Under the pieces are notes generated by a model that ran no database searches, was not told where the DNA came from, and saw nothing but the letters and a program-made list of their open reading frames with translations. The translations under genes and the position numbers were made by a program. Of a DNA stretch of 64,000 nt, positions 11,001 to 23,300 are shown piece after piece; position 1 is the stretch's first letter, and each line of letters begins with the position of its first letter. This DNA is from Lota lota (taxonomy: Eukaryota; Chordata; Actinopteri; Gadiformes; Lotidae): assembly GCA_026745465.1 (NCBI GenBank), contig JACYXH010000022.1, forward strand, positions 92,001 through 156,000. The letters are read 5' to 3'.

Positions 11001-14000
11001 TCCCCCAACATCACAACATGCATCAGAGAGACAGATTCTTCATTGTGCGTTTGTTTTTGGTTTATTCATGCATGAAATCCTTTTCATTCTGTGAAGAATC
11101 TAAATAAGACCTCCTTGTCCAGATTATTCCTTCAATCCGGTTCTAGAGACAAAAAATCCCCATCACCTTTGGGTACAACACGAAGAGCAAGGACCAATAT
11201 GGCATCATGATGTACTACAAGAACCGACTCATCAAGGCATATCATCGTGTCGGCTGTCAGCTAAATGTGAGTGTGTGCTATCATTTAAAATGTGCCTTTT
11301 TATTAGGTCTTATTATTCATACGTTGGTGTTTGTTGTGGTAAACGTTGGTGTATGTGCTCCTAACAGGCTAACAACAGGCAAGGCATCGGAGTCATTGGT
11401 GTGATTGAGTGTAACTTTCTGGAACCGACTCACAACAAACAGGACTTTAACAACACCGACAAGTACAGGTAAGGCCTGTACTGTAATGGTGTTCAAATCA
11501 TGATCTCACAATCATGAATTCGTTTTTGACAGTTATCATGCTGTGTTTAGGTGGTGGTTAATTATTTACCATCAGCCCTGCCTTATTTTGCCCTGCCTGC
11601 TTATTTATCAGATGGTCACTTTGTAATCTAAGTGTGTTTGGAGTACAAAGTGAAAGGTCTACCAGGGTAATGAAACTACTCACTCACTACGACTTTTTAA
11701 TCTGCATTTAGTTGTAATGCAGGTCACAAACATTAATGCCCATTTGCAAGTGAAACATTTAAAATGAACTAAATCAGTACATTTTAGTATAATACTTACT
11801 GTTACTATTTCAGCATTTAGCAGCCATGTTTCCACAAAGCAACAAGCAGTGAATTCAGATGTCTTTATGAGGTGGAAGAGGTTAGGATCTGGCTCTAGAG
11901 TGCCTACATGTAGACTGTCTTTATTGGGGTTTGAGCCCAGAACCTCTGGTCAACCACCCTAACCCCTACACTGTCCCTCTTATCAAGACACAAGTTTGAC
12001 TTTTGTTTTGCTCTACAGAAACGCCATCAGAAATGTGGCAGAAAAGTTAGAAGACTACTGTAAAGAAATTCGGTTCAAGAGAAAGAAGAGCAACCCCAGT
12101 GATAACGTGCCCGTTGAAGAAACAGAGTGAGTCCACAATCACAGCGTTTTGAGTACTTTAAGTATGGTCATAATAAAGTCCAAGTTACCTGTATGATCTT
12201 TAATGGCTACAGCTAGATGTATCTCATGTTAACTGTTAGAACTTTATTCATTCACTGCACCCTCATACTGTGATACTTGTGGTTTTATCAAGTTGAGCAT
12301 CCCAACGTTGTCTACTGTCACTGGAGGCTCTTATGAGGACGTTGCTGATAATTGGAGTGGTTCTGTGTTCCTGTGTTCTACAGAAAACGCCCGGATCAGA
12401 ACTGGGCCCAGTGTGACGAGTGTCAGCAGTGGCGGAGGCTGCCGGATGGAATTAACACGGAGAAACTTCCTGAAGAGTGGTTCTGCTACATGAACCCCGA
12501 CCCTCAGTTCAGGTCAGGATAGCTAATGGTTCTGGGTTTGATCCCCGATGTGGACACACTGCCAGTAGGCCACTTTACCAAGAGGTCTTTGGGCATCAAG
12601 ATGCCTTAATGCCAATCTATATGAATTAACTATAAGTCGCTCTGGATAAAAGCATCTACTGAAATACTAAATGAGCATAGACATTTTCAGCAACATGTGC
12701 CTTCCTTGAAATTAAGGAATAGTTTAAATCCATATGCATCCACCACCACAGTACACACAAGCCACATGTACATTTAGATTGGTAATTAAAAATGTATGTT
12801 AAAATATATCTTTATTGTTCCATCAAAATCCAAGAAGATTATTAGCATATTGAATGATGAATCCAGATTGAAATAATTACCTCTAGGGGACATAATCATC
12901 AGTATAACATTTATATTGTTATACATTCACATCTCATCTCATTCAGGAGCTGTGAGACGAAGGAAGATTCAGAGGACTCTGATTCTGAGCAGCCCACAAA
13001 CCTGAAGACCTATAAAATACAGTAGGCTCCATATTTAGCATTACTTCTTCAGTGAGCCTGGTAAACTAACTCGACTTTTACGTTTTTTTCTCAGTCAAAA
13101 TCAAAGGTTATTCAGAATTCAGAATAGTACAGGTCACCTGTATGTGGTCTTATAGGGACATCCAGAACACTGTACATTGACTGACCTTGGCGTTTCTGAC
13201 AATTGTATTGTTTATGTTAACAGGGAGAGGGAGGACAAAAAGAGACAAGATGAGATTAAAGAGGTAAAGAAAATGTATTCAGATATACATCATATTATAC
13301 TGTATGTACTATTGTTTTTACAATAAATATGAATTAAAATGCTTGATTATATTTTGTACCATAATCATAATAATGATTAATGTTTATTACATGCTTATGT
13401 CATAAAAGCACTATAGGTAGATAAAAAAATTTTTTTGAGAAAAGGTGGTAGTCTTTAATCAAGTCTTTTTTTATCATGTGTCCGCTAGTTTCAGGAAGAG
13501 AAAAGGAAACGGGATCTTATCCTCAAAAACGAGACCCTCAGAAGACAGGAGGAAGACGCCGAGAGAGCGTTGAGACAAAAGGTGTGTGGTGTGCATGAAG
13601 GTGTTTCTAGTTCTGCCTGACATTTACAGAAATACAAATTATAATTCATGTATCGAATTACATGTTGAATTATATTACATGTAAATAGTGCTTCTACGTT
13701 AATACTAAATCTATCTTTTGATCATGACAACCAGACCTCCACCCCGAACACACCACAGACACCAAGAGAGGGTGCCTCTGGTAAAATGTGTTTTTGTATT
13801 ATCTGGGTTGTGAATATTTAATTTTTATATCCTGTTTTCTTCACATTCTGTTCTTTGTTTTGTCTGTGAGTAACAGTTGGTACAATATTTAATATAATAT
13901 TTCTCTAGCACGCAGTCTGACTACTAGCAGCAGTCATCCGGTAATAATGGATGAAGTCTCTCTGTCAAAAAAAACCTTAAGGTATGACTGCCTTTTACCC

Positions 14001-14953
14001 CCCCAATGATGTTTCACTTTGTCATCTTTGAAAATATGATCACGTTAATTGTCCATTTTTTCTTTTTACATTATTATTTTGTGAACTGCAGGAGCAAGAG
14101 GCCGCAGCCTACGATTCCACAAAGCAAATCAAAAATACCAAGGAGAAGTAGTGAAGAGAGAAAGTCAGACACACCTATGAGCCTGAGAAGCCATGCAGCC
14201 TTGGAGGCGAGATCGACAGGAAATGATGCCACGGAGGAGATGAGCGACACAAGCACCCAGATGCAAGGACCACGAGTGAAGGATGAGGAGGAGATGAACC
14301 TCAGCACAGCGGCTAACGATGGAGCTCAAGTGATGGAGGAGGGAAGCATCATGCAGGCCCAGGAACAGCAAGACCGGCTCATGGAGCTCCTGCAGTCTGC
14401 GTCCCACGGGGATAAGGAGCTCCATGCCCAACTAGACGTGGAGGAGAAGCGGTGTGCAGACTGTCAGACAGCCAGAGAGAAGGCAGAGGAGCTGAGCAGA
14501 GAAAAAGAGGCGTTACTGGAGGCCCATTCCAGACAAAACCAGGAACTGATGACGCAAATTGAAGGCTTGACGTGTAGATTGGACCAAAGAAGCAACGAGA
14601 TGGAGAAACTGCGCTCACAGGTATACTAGTTGGATTTAATAGGTTGCTGGTAACTTGCCTTTTCTTAAGCTTTTCAGTGCCCAGTTTAATCCTCAGTTTC
14701 TCTGTGAACCTGACAATAAAGTACATGAACTTGAGGGTAGGAAAATAATCTTGGTCCAATGAAATGTGTCTTGTGTAGATATTTTTGGTGAAGAATGATT
14801 GTGAGAAGGCCTTTGAGACCACAACCGTGATGGAGTTTTATACAAATCAAATCAACAAGACTTTTGAGTTGTCAGAACATCAAACACCATGTCTTTCCCC
14901 ATTAGGTGAAGCAGTTGGAGGAGAAGGCCAGCCTTTCTGCCCAGCATAAATAG
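6666..14953 (+). CDS. morc3: MORC3-like copy B: exons 2-18 complete and in frame, exon 1 absent
   Basis: Exons 6666-6738, 7008-7140, 7264-7488, 7903-8049, 10123-10270, 10556-10684, 11147-11266, 11368-11468, 12019-12126, 12384-12512, 12947-13021, 13224-13263, 13489-13581, 13735-13780, 13909-13981, 14092-14620, 14906-14953 (TAG). Together 2217 nt, 738 codons plus stop, all phases consistent. Order: GHKL ATPase with N-box (AELI then [11 protein letters not shown]), DNGNG, and [16 protein letters not shown]5-like region; CW zinc finger; acidic/basic linker; long coiled coil. In the MORC family the ATPase dimerises on ATP binding, CW reads methylated H3K4 and the coiled coil mediates dimerisation or SUMO/PML-body association. 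The usual start (exon 1, MAAGQ... in C and D) is not found in 3319-6665; the first in-frame ATG lies in exon 3, past the N-box. So this is either an intact body without a promoter (pseudogene) or uses an unknown first exon. It ends early in the first coiled-coil mini-exon. Confidence 0.82.
8050..10122. repeat. Copy B intron 5: tRNA-derived SINEs and dispersed repeats
   Basis: A 2.07-kb intron shared with copy D (52233-55088) but not C. It holds two tRNA-like SINE heads: near 9226-9296, with A-box-like TGGTAGAGCAC and B-box GGTTCGAATCTGACC, and near 9862-9935, with TAGTGTAGTGGT and GGTTTGAGTCTGACC. Both are followed by the same body (AACATATTGTGAGACA...). Segments around 8390-8470 and 9405-9500 (GTCCTACGA..., ATTATTATTATGAAAT) belong to another dispersed fish repeat. 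No coding exon seen. Confidence 0.6.
12384..13021 (+). CDS. morc3: Copy B CW-type zinc finger exons (11 and 12)
   Basis: Exon 11 (12384-12512) reads [20 protein letters not shown] and then [14 protein letters not shown]. Exon 12 (12947-13021) starts with the fourth cysteine ([16 protein letters not shown]). Four Cys (CDEC, WFC, SC) and the Trp of NWAQC, part of the H3K4me-binding cage, are present. The intron between them contains a SINE fragment (12527-12680) with GGGTTTGATCCC and a tail typical of fish tRNA SINEs (TAAGTCGCTCTGGATAAAAG). Exon 12 must use the donor ATACA|GTAGGC; reading through it gives an immediate stop. Confidence 0.88.
14092..14953 (+). CDS. morc3: Copy B long exon 17 and shortened tail exon
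   Basis: Exon 17 (529 nt) encodes a basic start ([15 protein letters not shown]), an acidic middle ([14 protein letters not shown]) and a heptad-rich coiled coil ([34 protein letters not shown]). The next exon, [15 protein letters not shown], stops at TAG 14951-14953. The same exon in C and C' has a GAA/GAG-type residue here and continues through a splice donor, so B is truncated by a small change. Later tail exons are absent from B's 3' flank. Confidence 0.8.
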
Positions 14954-17160
14954 ATCAGGTTAAAGTCGGAGGGGCTGGAGACCCTCTCAGAGAGACCCAA
15001 GAATTCCCAAGATCATGGAGGAGTCGGAGGAAGCAGGAGGAACACCAAAGACCCCGTCAGCTTCAGCACAAACAAATAGACGTAAAACAACATCCCAACT
15101 ATTTCCCTTATTTGATTACATTTCTTACATACTGAAAAAAAATCCGGTATCTGTGGCTGTCCCAAGCCTGTGATAAACCCGTCCAATCCTTTCATTCGGC
15201 CCAAATGAAATGATTGGACGGCCTGTCTGTCTACCTACCTAGCCGTGCCCTTGCACACATTGCGCATGAACTGAATCTTCCACGAGGCTAGGTAGACTTA
15301 TTGATAAAGCTAGTGAGCTAGGCACAAGCCAGAAGTCAGCAATTCCTATCTGCCAGAAAGGCTTTAGGAAGTCGGGTGAAGTAGTATGAAGAGCGACAAA
15401 GTACATCCGTTTCTTTATTTTCAGTCTTCAGTCACAGTTCAGACTGTATCCCTTCTATTAAAGGTGCACTGTGTAGGATTCTGTGGCAAGTAAAGGAACG
15501 GACTTCATTGATGGAATATTATAATCATACAATTGTTTAAATGAGTATCATCTCATGAAAATAAGAATATTGCTTTTGTTACCTTAGAAAGAGCCCTATA
15601 AATCTATAAAGCGAGCGGGTCCTCTTCCACGGAGCCCACCATGATGCACCGCCATGTTTCTACAGTGGCCCAGAATGGACAAACAGCTCTAGAGAGGACT
15701 TGTATTAAATTTGTAATCATTATCTTCCTTGTAAGCTTTGACCTAATGTTTTACAGACTAAAAATCGAAATAAAATGTATAAATCTATCAAGGAATGTCA
15801 TCTCTTGACACTTGGCTACTAGATGCTGTCATTGATGATGACATCATGTTGGAACAGTACAGGCCACTGTAGCTTTGTCTACGTTGTTTTAAGAGGTAAG
15901 GAGTGAGAGTTCAGTTGGTAGCAATCTGCAACCTCACCGCTAGATGCCACTAACTCCTAACCACTGCACCTTCAAAATGTTCTTCTCCAGTAGGGTATAG
16001 ATTATGTATGATCTATCAGTCAAATGTTTATTTTTGGGTGTAGGCTTTATCTATTTATCTATTAAGAAAAAGCTTGTGAAAGCATGAAGGGGAAGCGACT
16101 GGAGCAATATTCACCTTGCGTTAACAAGAGCAGAAAAGAAAATGACACATGGTGGTGGTTTTTAAAGAGCTGCTGAACGTCTTACTTTGTCTTGTTCCCA
16201 TGCTCGTCCATCTCGCCTAGGCTATGCTTACACACTTACCTGGGATACAGAAATGTAGGGAAACTTATTTTGTTCGTTTTTTTTCTCTTGGTGGTTATGT
16301 ATCATGTTCTGGATCAGACATCTCTTGGATACAGGATGTTCATTATTAATAGTATATTAAGAAGCTGTATCATAATAATTCAGCATAATTTGAATGGCAC
16401 AGGGACAAAAAGAATAATCATCATGAGTTGAAAATATGGTTATTAATCAAATCCCCATTTGAAGAATAGGCTGCACACTTTTTGTGCATTGACTAATCAA
16501 TGAGCACAGGTTAAACCAGCCATCGTCACACACAATCGGGAGACAACAGCCTGTGACCTAGCATCGGGGGAGCCAGCCCCCAGAGTACAATCAGTCTGAC
16601 TCAAGCCAGGTGAGGCTGCTATACCAGCCATCACACACTCCGCAACATATTTCTGGTGTAGCTGAGTGGATTTGTGGGATGTTATGTGAGGCTACATGTC
16701 AACAAGATGTGGTTCTCCTAACTGGTTGTAATTGGGTATTATTTATACCCAATACCCTGAATGTGATGTGTCCAAAATGTTTTATTTGTATTTCTCTTTC
16801 TTGCTATTTTCAGTTGTTTTTTTAAATGGAAGGCAAATATAACATGTTCATGGATATATTTTTGCCATTCCATCCGAAAAGTCCTGAATGTTAAGGTTGT
16901 TATTGTTGGGAATGCTTATGACTGTGTTGAGGTTTTATTAATAAGTTATATTTAAATTAAAAAGCACCATTGAGATATATTTATTTTGTAGTACAGTAGG
17001 CCTATTCATTCAGGCACGGTTGGGGGTAGGACGTGCGTGTTTTCTTGTGTGGTTGTGTGTTAAATAAAAGGACAGTTCTCGTAGTCGTGCAGTGTATGGG
17101 GCACGAGAGTTGTAATAACCTTTAACCCTGGTCTCCGTCTGGTTCTTGGGGTTAAGGGAG

Positions 17161-17330
<170 letters not shown>

Positions 17331-19133
17331 TTGTGGTTCCGCTACGACGCTAGAGGCGTTTATTAATGTAGGTCTGACTGCACTCTGTGAGGGTTGCGAT
17401 TTAACTGACATTTTATCTTTGGTTATTTGATGCACATATCAAGCTTATGCAAATGATGTGTTTTGTTTGCGTATGTAGCGTAATTGGCTCCAGGATGGGA
17501 TCCTTGATCATTGATCCTTTATCGGATAAGGCAGACGACCATAGTCTGAACGATGCATTAGAGAGAGGAGGGCTTTGGCTTTTCATAAGGTGTGAACATG
17601 TTTGTTCTTTCTTTCACTGCACATTTACAATCATGTCACAAAAATTGAGAACCCTCAATCTTTGTGGGGTTCTCAAGACCTGTTGGTCTGAGGGGGATCT
17701 GTTGTTGGGCTGTGAGACAAAAGAAGGGCCATTTGGGGCTGGAGACCGAGGTCTGGCAGGGAGCAGGATGAGAACAGGATGAAGGTGAATACACATAAAT
17801 GAACCGATCAACTCCTGAAGAGTAGTGGAGGGATAGAGACTGATGTTTGGCAGGGAGGGGGATTAATAACAGGATGAAGGCTAAACATATTTATCAACAA
17901 AACGTGGGGTCAGAGACAGGGCTCTGGGAGGGAGGGGGATAAAAACACAAAGGTGTAACCATATCTAACTGTTAAGCAATTAATACAATCATCAACAGAA
18001 GCCTATAGAGTCTGCATCCCTTCTAGGTGCACTGTGTATGATTCTGTGGCATCTAAAGGAACGGACTTCACTGATGGACAATTATATTCATACGATTGTT
18101 TAAATTAGTGTATAATCTCATGGAAATAAGAATTGTGTTTTTGTCACCATCAAATTAACCCTATACATCTACGTGGCGAGCGGGTCGTCTTCCACGGAGC
18201 CCGCCATGATGCACCGCCATGTTTCTACAGTAGCCCAGAAAGGACAGAAGGCTCTAGAGAAGACGTGTTTTAGATTGTAAAAACACTAACTATCTTACTT
18301 GTAAGCTATTGCCCGTAGTTGACAGACTAAATGCCTAATTAAAATATAAAACTATCAAGGAATGTCATCACTTGACACTTTGCTACTACGTAGATGCTGT
18401 CATTGACTGACTTAATTTGGGACAGTACAGGCCACCGTAGCTTCTCCCACGTTGTTTGGAGAGGTTAGGAGAGGGAATTCAGTTGGTTGCAATCTGAAAC
18501 CTCACCGCTAGATGCCACTAAATCCTAACCACTGCACCTTCAAAATGTTCTGCAGAGCATAGATTGTGTATGATCCATCAGTCAAATGTTTATTTTAGGG
18601 TCTGGGCTGTATGAATAAACAAAAAGAATTGCAGTACTTATAATCATCAGCTATTGTAATGTATATTTATCTATGCAACAGCATAGCCTACATGTTTAGA
18701 CTAATAAGATACATTTTAAAGTGGCAATGTGTAATATTTTAACCTGCTCGTAGCTTACGATAACCTGGACATATCAGTATTCGATATTGATCGATAGTGA
18801 TTTCAATAATGTTATCAATAAAATCACATCCTTTAACATGTACATGCTTCAAATGAAAAATTCACAAGTAAAACGGATAGAAAATTAAACATAGCCAGAC
18901 ATAACAAAAGGACATAAAGCATCAGAGACAATCAGACATCACTGAACAGATTTTAGATGAAAGTTTATAGTATATCATTTGGTTTTATGAGAGGGTGGTG
19001 AGGAGCAGTATGTAGAAAAGCCTACAAAAGAAAGGGCAAGGAAAAGGTCCCATAAGGAATTGTTATTGATTACCAATCATATCTAGATAGTCTGCTGTGC
19101 ACCTACTGTAAAACTCAGATTTTACTTCAATTG

Positions 19134-19472
19134 TGTGGGAGTGTGTGTGGATGATGGCTGGTTTAAGCAGCCTCACCTGGCCGAGTCAGACTGATTGGAA
19201 TCTGGAGCTGGGTGAGGCTGCACACCTGTTGCACATTGAGCAATCAGTGTGCACAGGTTAAACCAGCCATCACAGCACACACACTCTCAGGGAGAGCTCT
19301 CCTATATGGCAGCATAGATCACCTATCTGTGTGGCTATCATTATATGCAACCTTGGCAATAAACCGGTTTAACATCACCACCCTGTGTCCTTTGTTTGGA
19401 GAAGCCCAAGAAAAGTCACCTAGGTGGAGTATGGGAGCCACCTAGGTGGTGTGTAGCATGGACGTTGCTACA
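19134..19472 (+). mobile_element. Solo LTR with 5-bp target duplication, spacer before copy C
   Basis: Begins TGTGGGAGTG, ends GTTGCTACA and is flanked on both sides by AATTG (19129-19133, 19473-19477). Contains AATAAA just after GCAACCTTGG, as expected for an LTR polyadenylation signal. No internal region is left, so it is a solo LTR. The equivalent insertion sits in the spacer before D (44148-44482, same AATTG duplication), while the spacer before B keeps the empty site (near 5738). Related copies in the opposite orientation lie in intron 1 of C and D. Confidence 0.8.
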
Positions 19473-20046
19473 AATTGATATGGAGTTGAGATGGAGGACA
19501 TTTCTAACATTTCTCTGAGTCTCACCATCCACAACCCCAGTGTATGCCTCGAGTTTGGCTGGAGCTGTAATGACTGGCGCACTAAGACGCTGGCACACTC
19601 CACTCATGACGTTTATTTTAGCATCAGGCGACGATGAAGAACAATTTACATTCTGATTTCCATTTCTGAGAGATTCTTTGATTTAATGTAAATAAGGCCC
19701 AATAGCTTTCCTGTCATCGCTGAGGGGTCCATCATTCTTTTTATTTTTCCATCAACATCTCAACTACAATTTACAGCAACAGTTATGTCCAAGATATGCT
19801 CACATTTATTACAATGAAAACATATTCTACTTTGTAATTTCAATAGGTCTAAAATATTCCAAGATTTAATATCTCTCAGACCATGTGACCCACTGAGGTC
19901 AAACCAGCTTTAATCTATTTTTATGGTGTAACCCTTTCATTTACAACTGGTCTTAACATGGCCCCTCCCCCTTGCTGTGGTTGTCAGCAGTCACTCAGTA
20001 ACAACCACCAGCCAAAGCCAACACTGGCCCTTCACTATACACATCC

Positions 20047-20169
20047 CATCACAAGTGGGAGTGTCCACCCAGATGCTGGATAGATCAGCCTACCAGCCTA
20101 CCCAGTGGACTGTAGCATCTTAGCTGATCCATCCATCCTACATCGAGGTGGACACGCCCACTTGTGATG
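20047..20169. repeat. Imperfect palindrome upstream of copy C exon 1
   Basis: Arms 20047-20069 and 20147-20169 are inverted repeats with one mismatch (CATCACAAGTGGG... against ...CCCACTTGTGATG). Inner parts (GATAGATCAGC with GCTGATCCATC) also pair. The same structure precedes D at 45061-45183. It is probably a small hairpin-type element lying in the promoter of both copies. Confidence 0.7.
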
Positions 20170-20181
20170 TCACGAAGTCAC

Positions 20182-20321
20182 GGGACGGGGCAGATTTAGA
20201 AAGGGTTTATAATGGCCAATCAGACTCACACCTGTTGGGGAAATAGGAATCCTTTAAGTTGTGATTGAGCAGGAAACTGTCAGGCTGTTCCACACTCAGT
20301 TAGTTTCAGTTTCCAGAGAAC
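20182..20321 (+). promoter_or_regulatory. Copy C proximal promoter with CCAAT/TATA-like segment and ISRE
   Basis: Reading towards the ATG at 20322: a degenerate GC box GGGACGGGGC (20182-20191), a TATA-like TTTATAATGG and CCAAT (20216-20220), GGAAACTG (near 20271), and a perfect ISRE match AGTTTCAGTTTCC (20302-20314; consensus AGTTTCNNTTTC). The ISRE is 8 bp from the start codon, so it lies in or next to the 5'UTR/core promoter. This predicts interferon (STAT1/2-IRF9 or IRF) control of copy C. Transcription start not known. Confidence 0.65.
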
Positions 20322-23300
20322 ATGGCGGCTGGACAGACGGAACGCGGGGTCCCGCTGAGTACGGTAAGGTTAACATATCATCGGTATCGATTGGTGGAAT
20401 TATGCCGGTACTAATCTTAACGACATCCCAGGGGCGAAATCGATCCATGATCACCGCAGAAAAGAAAGCGGGGCGTTCCGGACGTAGCGGGCAACACTGC
20501 ATTATTCCAGAGCAACCAATGTCTTGTGTCGATAAAGTTTAAGCCACACGTTTTAATGATAGTGAGCTTGTTAAAAGCATCAGAGCACAATGTTCACCAT
20601 GTTAATACCGTTGTCATATCGTTATTGTACTGCTAGTGTCAAGGCGCTGCTCCAGGGGGGAGGGGTGGGCGGATCGATCCCAAAATATCGATACTTCAGA
20701 TACTACGTCTCGCTTTTGAAGATCGATTCTAGATTCAATAGGATCGATACCAGTTTCAGTTTCTCTCTTCTACGTCGAACCCATTTCATAAAGAGTAGAA
20801 CAAAAGCCAGGATACAATGAGAACGAGGCTCCATCCGTACCGAAAACAGGTTCCCATTCAGTGGGGCATACGAGGTGGTTTCCGTTTTGTGACAAAGTCA
20901 CATTCATTTAATTCCCACCAATGTCGAGCTTTGAAGGCTCTAGCCTGCGAATAAATCAGTTGAACCAATCCCATTCAGGTATCTTTGTCATGACAGTCAC
21001 CATGGTCACTGTACATGTTGTAGGACATGGCGAAGGTAACAGCCTAGTTACTTGCTCACACAGTCCACAGCATCCACTGTAAAGTGTCAGCTCCTCCGTT
21101 TTGGGACTCAGTGACTCTGTGGTCTCCTGCTGGTTATTAGGTGTTTTTGTCTATGTGCCTGCTTCTGTTGTGCCCTGTCTACGCCCCTCACCTGTACACC
21201 CTGTCATTGTCTGTTTCCTGCTCACCTGTTCGCCATTATGCTAATTATTCAGCCTATTGATGTCCTGTGCTTTCAGTTCCTCGTTGTCCGTTTGTTCTTA
21301 TGTTAGCTCTTAGCTTACCTAGTGATTTCCCTCTGCCCTGTATTCTGCCTGCCTGCCTGCCTGCCTGTTTGATTCCTGCCTGCCTGCCTGCCTGTTTGAT
21401 TCCTGCCTGTTTTTTGGATGTGAATATAGGTTGCTTTTGATGACATGAAGGTGTGCAGTTGTATCGCAACAGTTTCGTTTTTGGATGCAAGCTTTCTCTG
21501 AAAGAATAGCCTCAGTTAGTAACCAAACAGGGAAAGTACCTCAAACATGAACATCTCCAAAACATGGATGTATTAAAGAATGCACACCCACTTATCCTAG
21601 TCCCCCTCATCCGCCAACTGCCATTCGCTGCACTATATTACACTTGGATTAAAAAGTGGAACTCCATTATAAATGAATCCTGATGTGTTGTCTTCCCACC
21701 AGCTACGCCAACAGGTCCCATTAACTCTTAAGTGAGAGTGTAGTCTGGTTTTTACTATTTAACATAATTGACAGACGTATAACCTCTTTGACAGACGTTT
21801 TTAGTCCCTTCCAATCTAAGGTCAGCCGGATCACGTTTGTTTTGGTTCCGCCACTCAGGTTGTTTCCAGTAGAGACCTATTCTGTGTAACACGCGCCTAA
21901 ATATCCTTGCCCCCAGGAACATGATTGGTCAAAACTAATTTAAAGCAACAGAATCTGAAACGCCCTGGTCACAGATTTGAGCTTGTCTAATTTGTGAGCC
22001 TACCAATGCACAAACTATATGTCCTGGTAGAGCCGGAACATCCATTCTGCAACAGGGAAAATACAGCAGGCCCAAGTCATACTGTAACTATTCAAACAAA
22101 TCTATTAAACTATCAAAGTTTTGTTTCTTTGCCATTATCTTAGTTACGTATAACACATCTATCCATGAAGAGTGCATATTATGTTCCCTGATCTCAGGAA
22201 ATAGAATGCCAGAACTTCAATACAAACGGAAGGAAACAATGGTCCTGGTTTTAGTCCTTGTCCAGTAAAGTTGGTTTCATATTTGATAATTGGTTGATAT
22301 TCATTTTATATTTTCAATAACTTATTTATCCACATATGAGAACATTGGTTAATAGTTTTGTAATCGGAGGATGATGAGGAACAATTTACATCTTTTAATT
22401 TCCATTTCTGAGATACTTTGTTTTAATGCAAATTTGTGCAAATAGCTTGCCTGTCATCACAGAGGTACAACATCCATTTTGTTTTGCCATCAACATCTCA
22501 ACTACAATTAGGTCAAAGATATGCTTGCATTTATTACAATGAAAACATATTCAACATTCTAATTTCAATGTGACGCAGAGGGGTCTAACCAACGCTAATC
22601 TCTTCTATGTTGGGTCCCTCAAATTCTTAATTTTTTTTCCATATTTCCCTTTGAAAATGTCTATTCCTTTTTTAATATTGTAAAATGCAATAGCTCTCAG
22701 ACCATGTGACCCACTGAGGTCAAACCAGGTTTAATCTATCCTTATGGCGTAACCCCTTTAATTTACAAATTATCATCATTCCATATAATTTTCTTTCTTC
22801 TTTCACTCTGAATATTGACGTCTGTTGGTAATTTAAGAGCTCTTTGAGCTATGTATTTAGCAATATTCAGAAAGGAATATACATTTTTGTAAGGGAAATA
22901 ATGGATAGATTAGATTAAAGTTAGTTTGACCCCTCTGGGTGACCTCTGGGTAGTCTAATTAAGCTATCATAGGCCCATGTTGGCAGCATTAAATGTGGTG
23001 TCTAATTACAGCATCGTTTGGCAGTAAGCGTCTAACTAGCATATTTTGGATGTGATATGGCATAGTATTTGATGTGGATCATGCACAATGGTGTCTAATA
23101 GTGTATTAGGATCTCCTATTTGGTTTCTATATGTAGTATAATAGTGTCTAATTACAATATATTTGTGATCTAATACGGCATTATATGCAGTTTCTAATTA
23201 GGGTATAACTGTGTTTGTTTATTTTCTAATCAAGAACATTATTTCTTGGTTTTGTCAAATTGTATACAAAGTACAGCTTTTTACATCTTATTAGTGTACC

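Noticed and set aside
21254-21490. Repetitive [13 protein letters not shown] frame
   Set aside because: Translation of the CTGC repeat tract in an LTR-like repeat.
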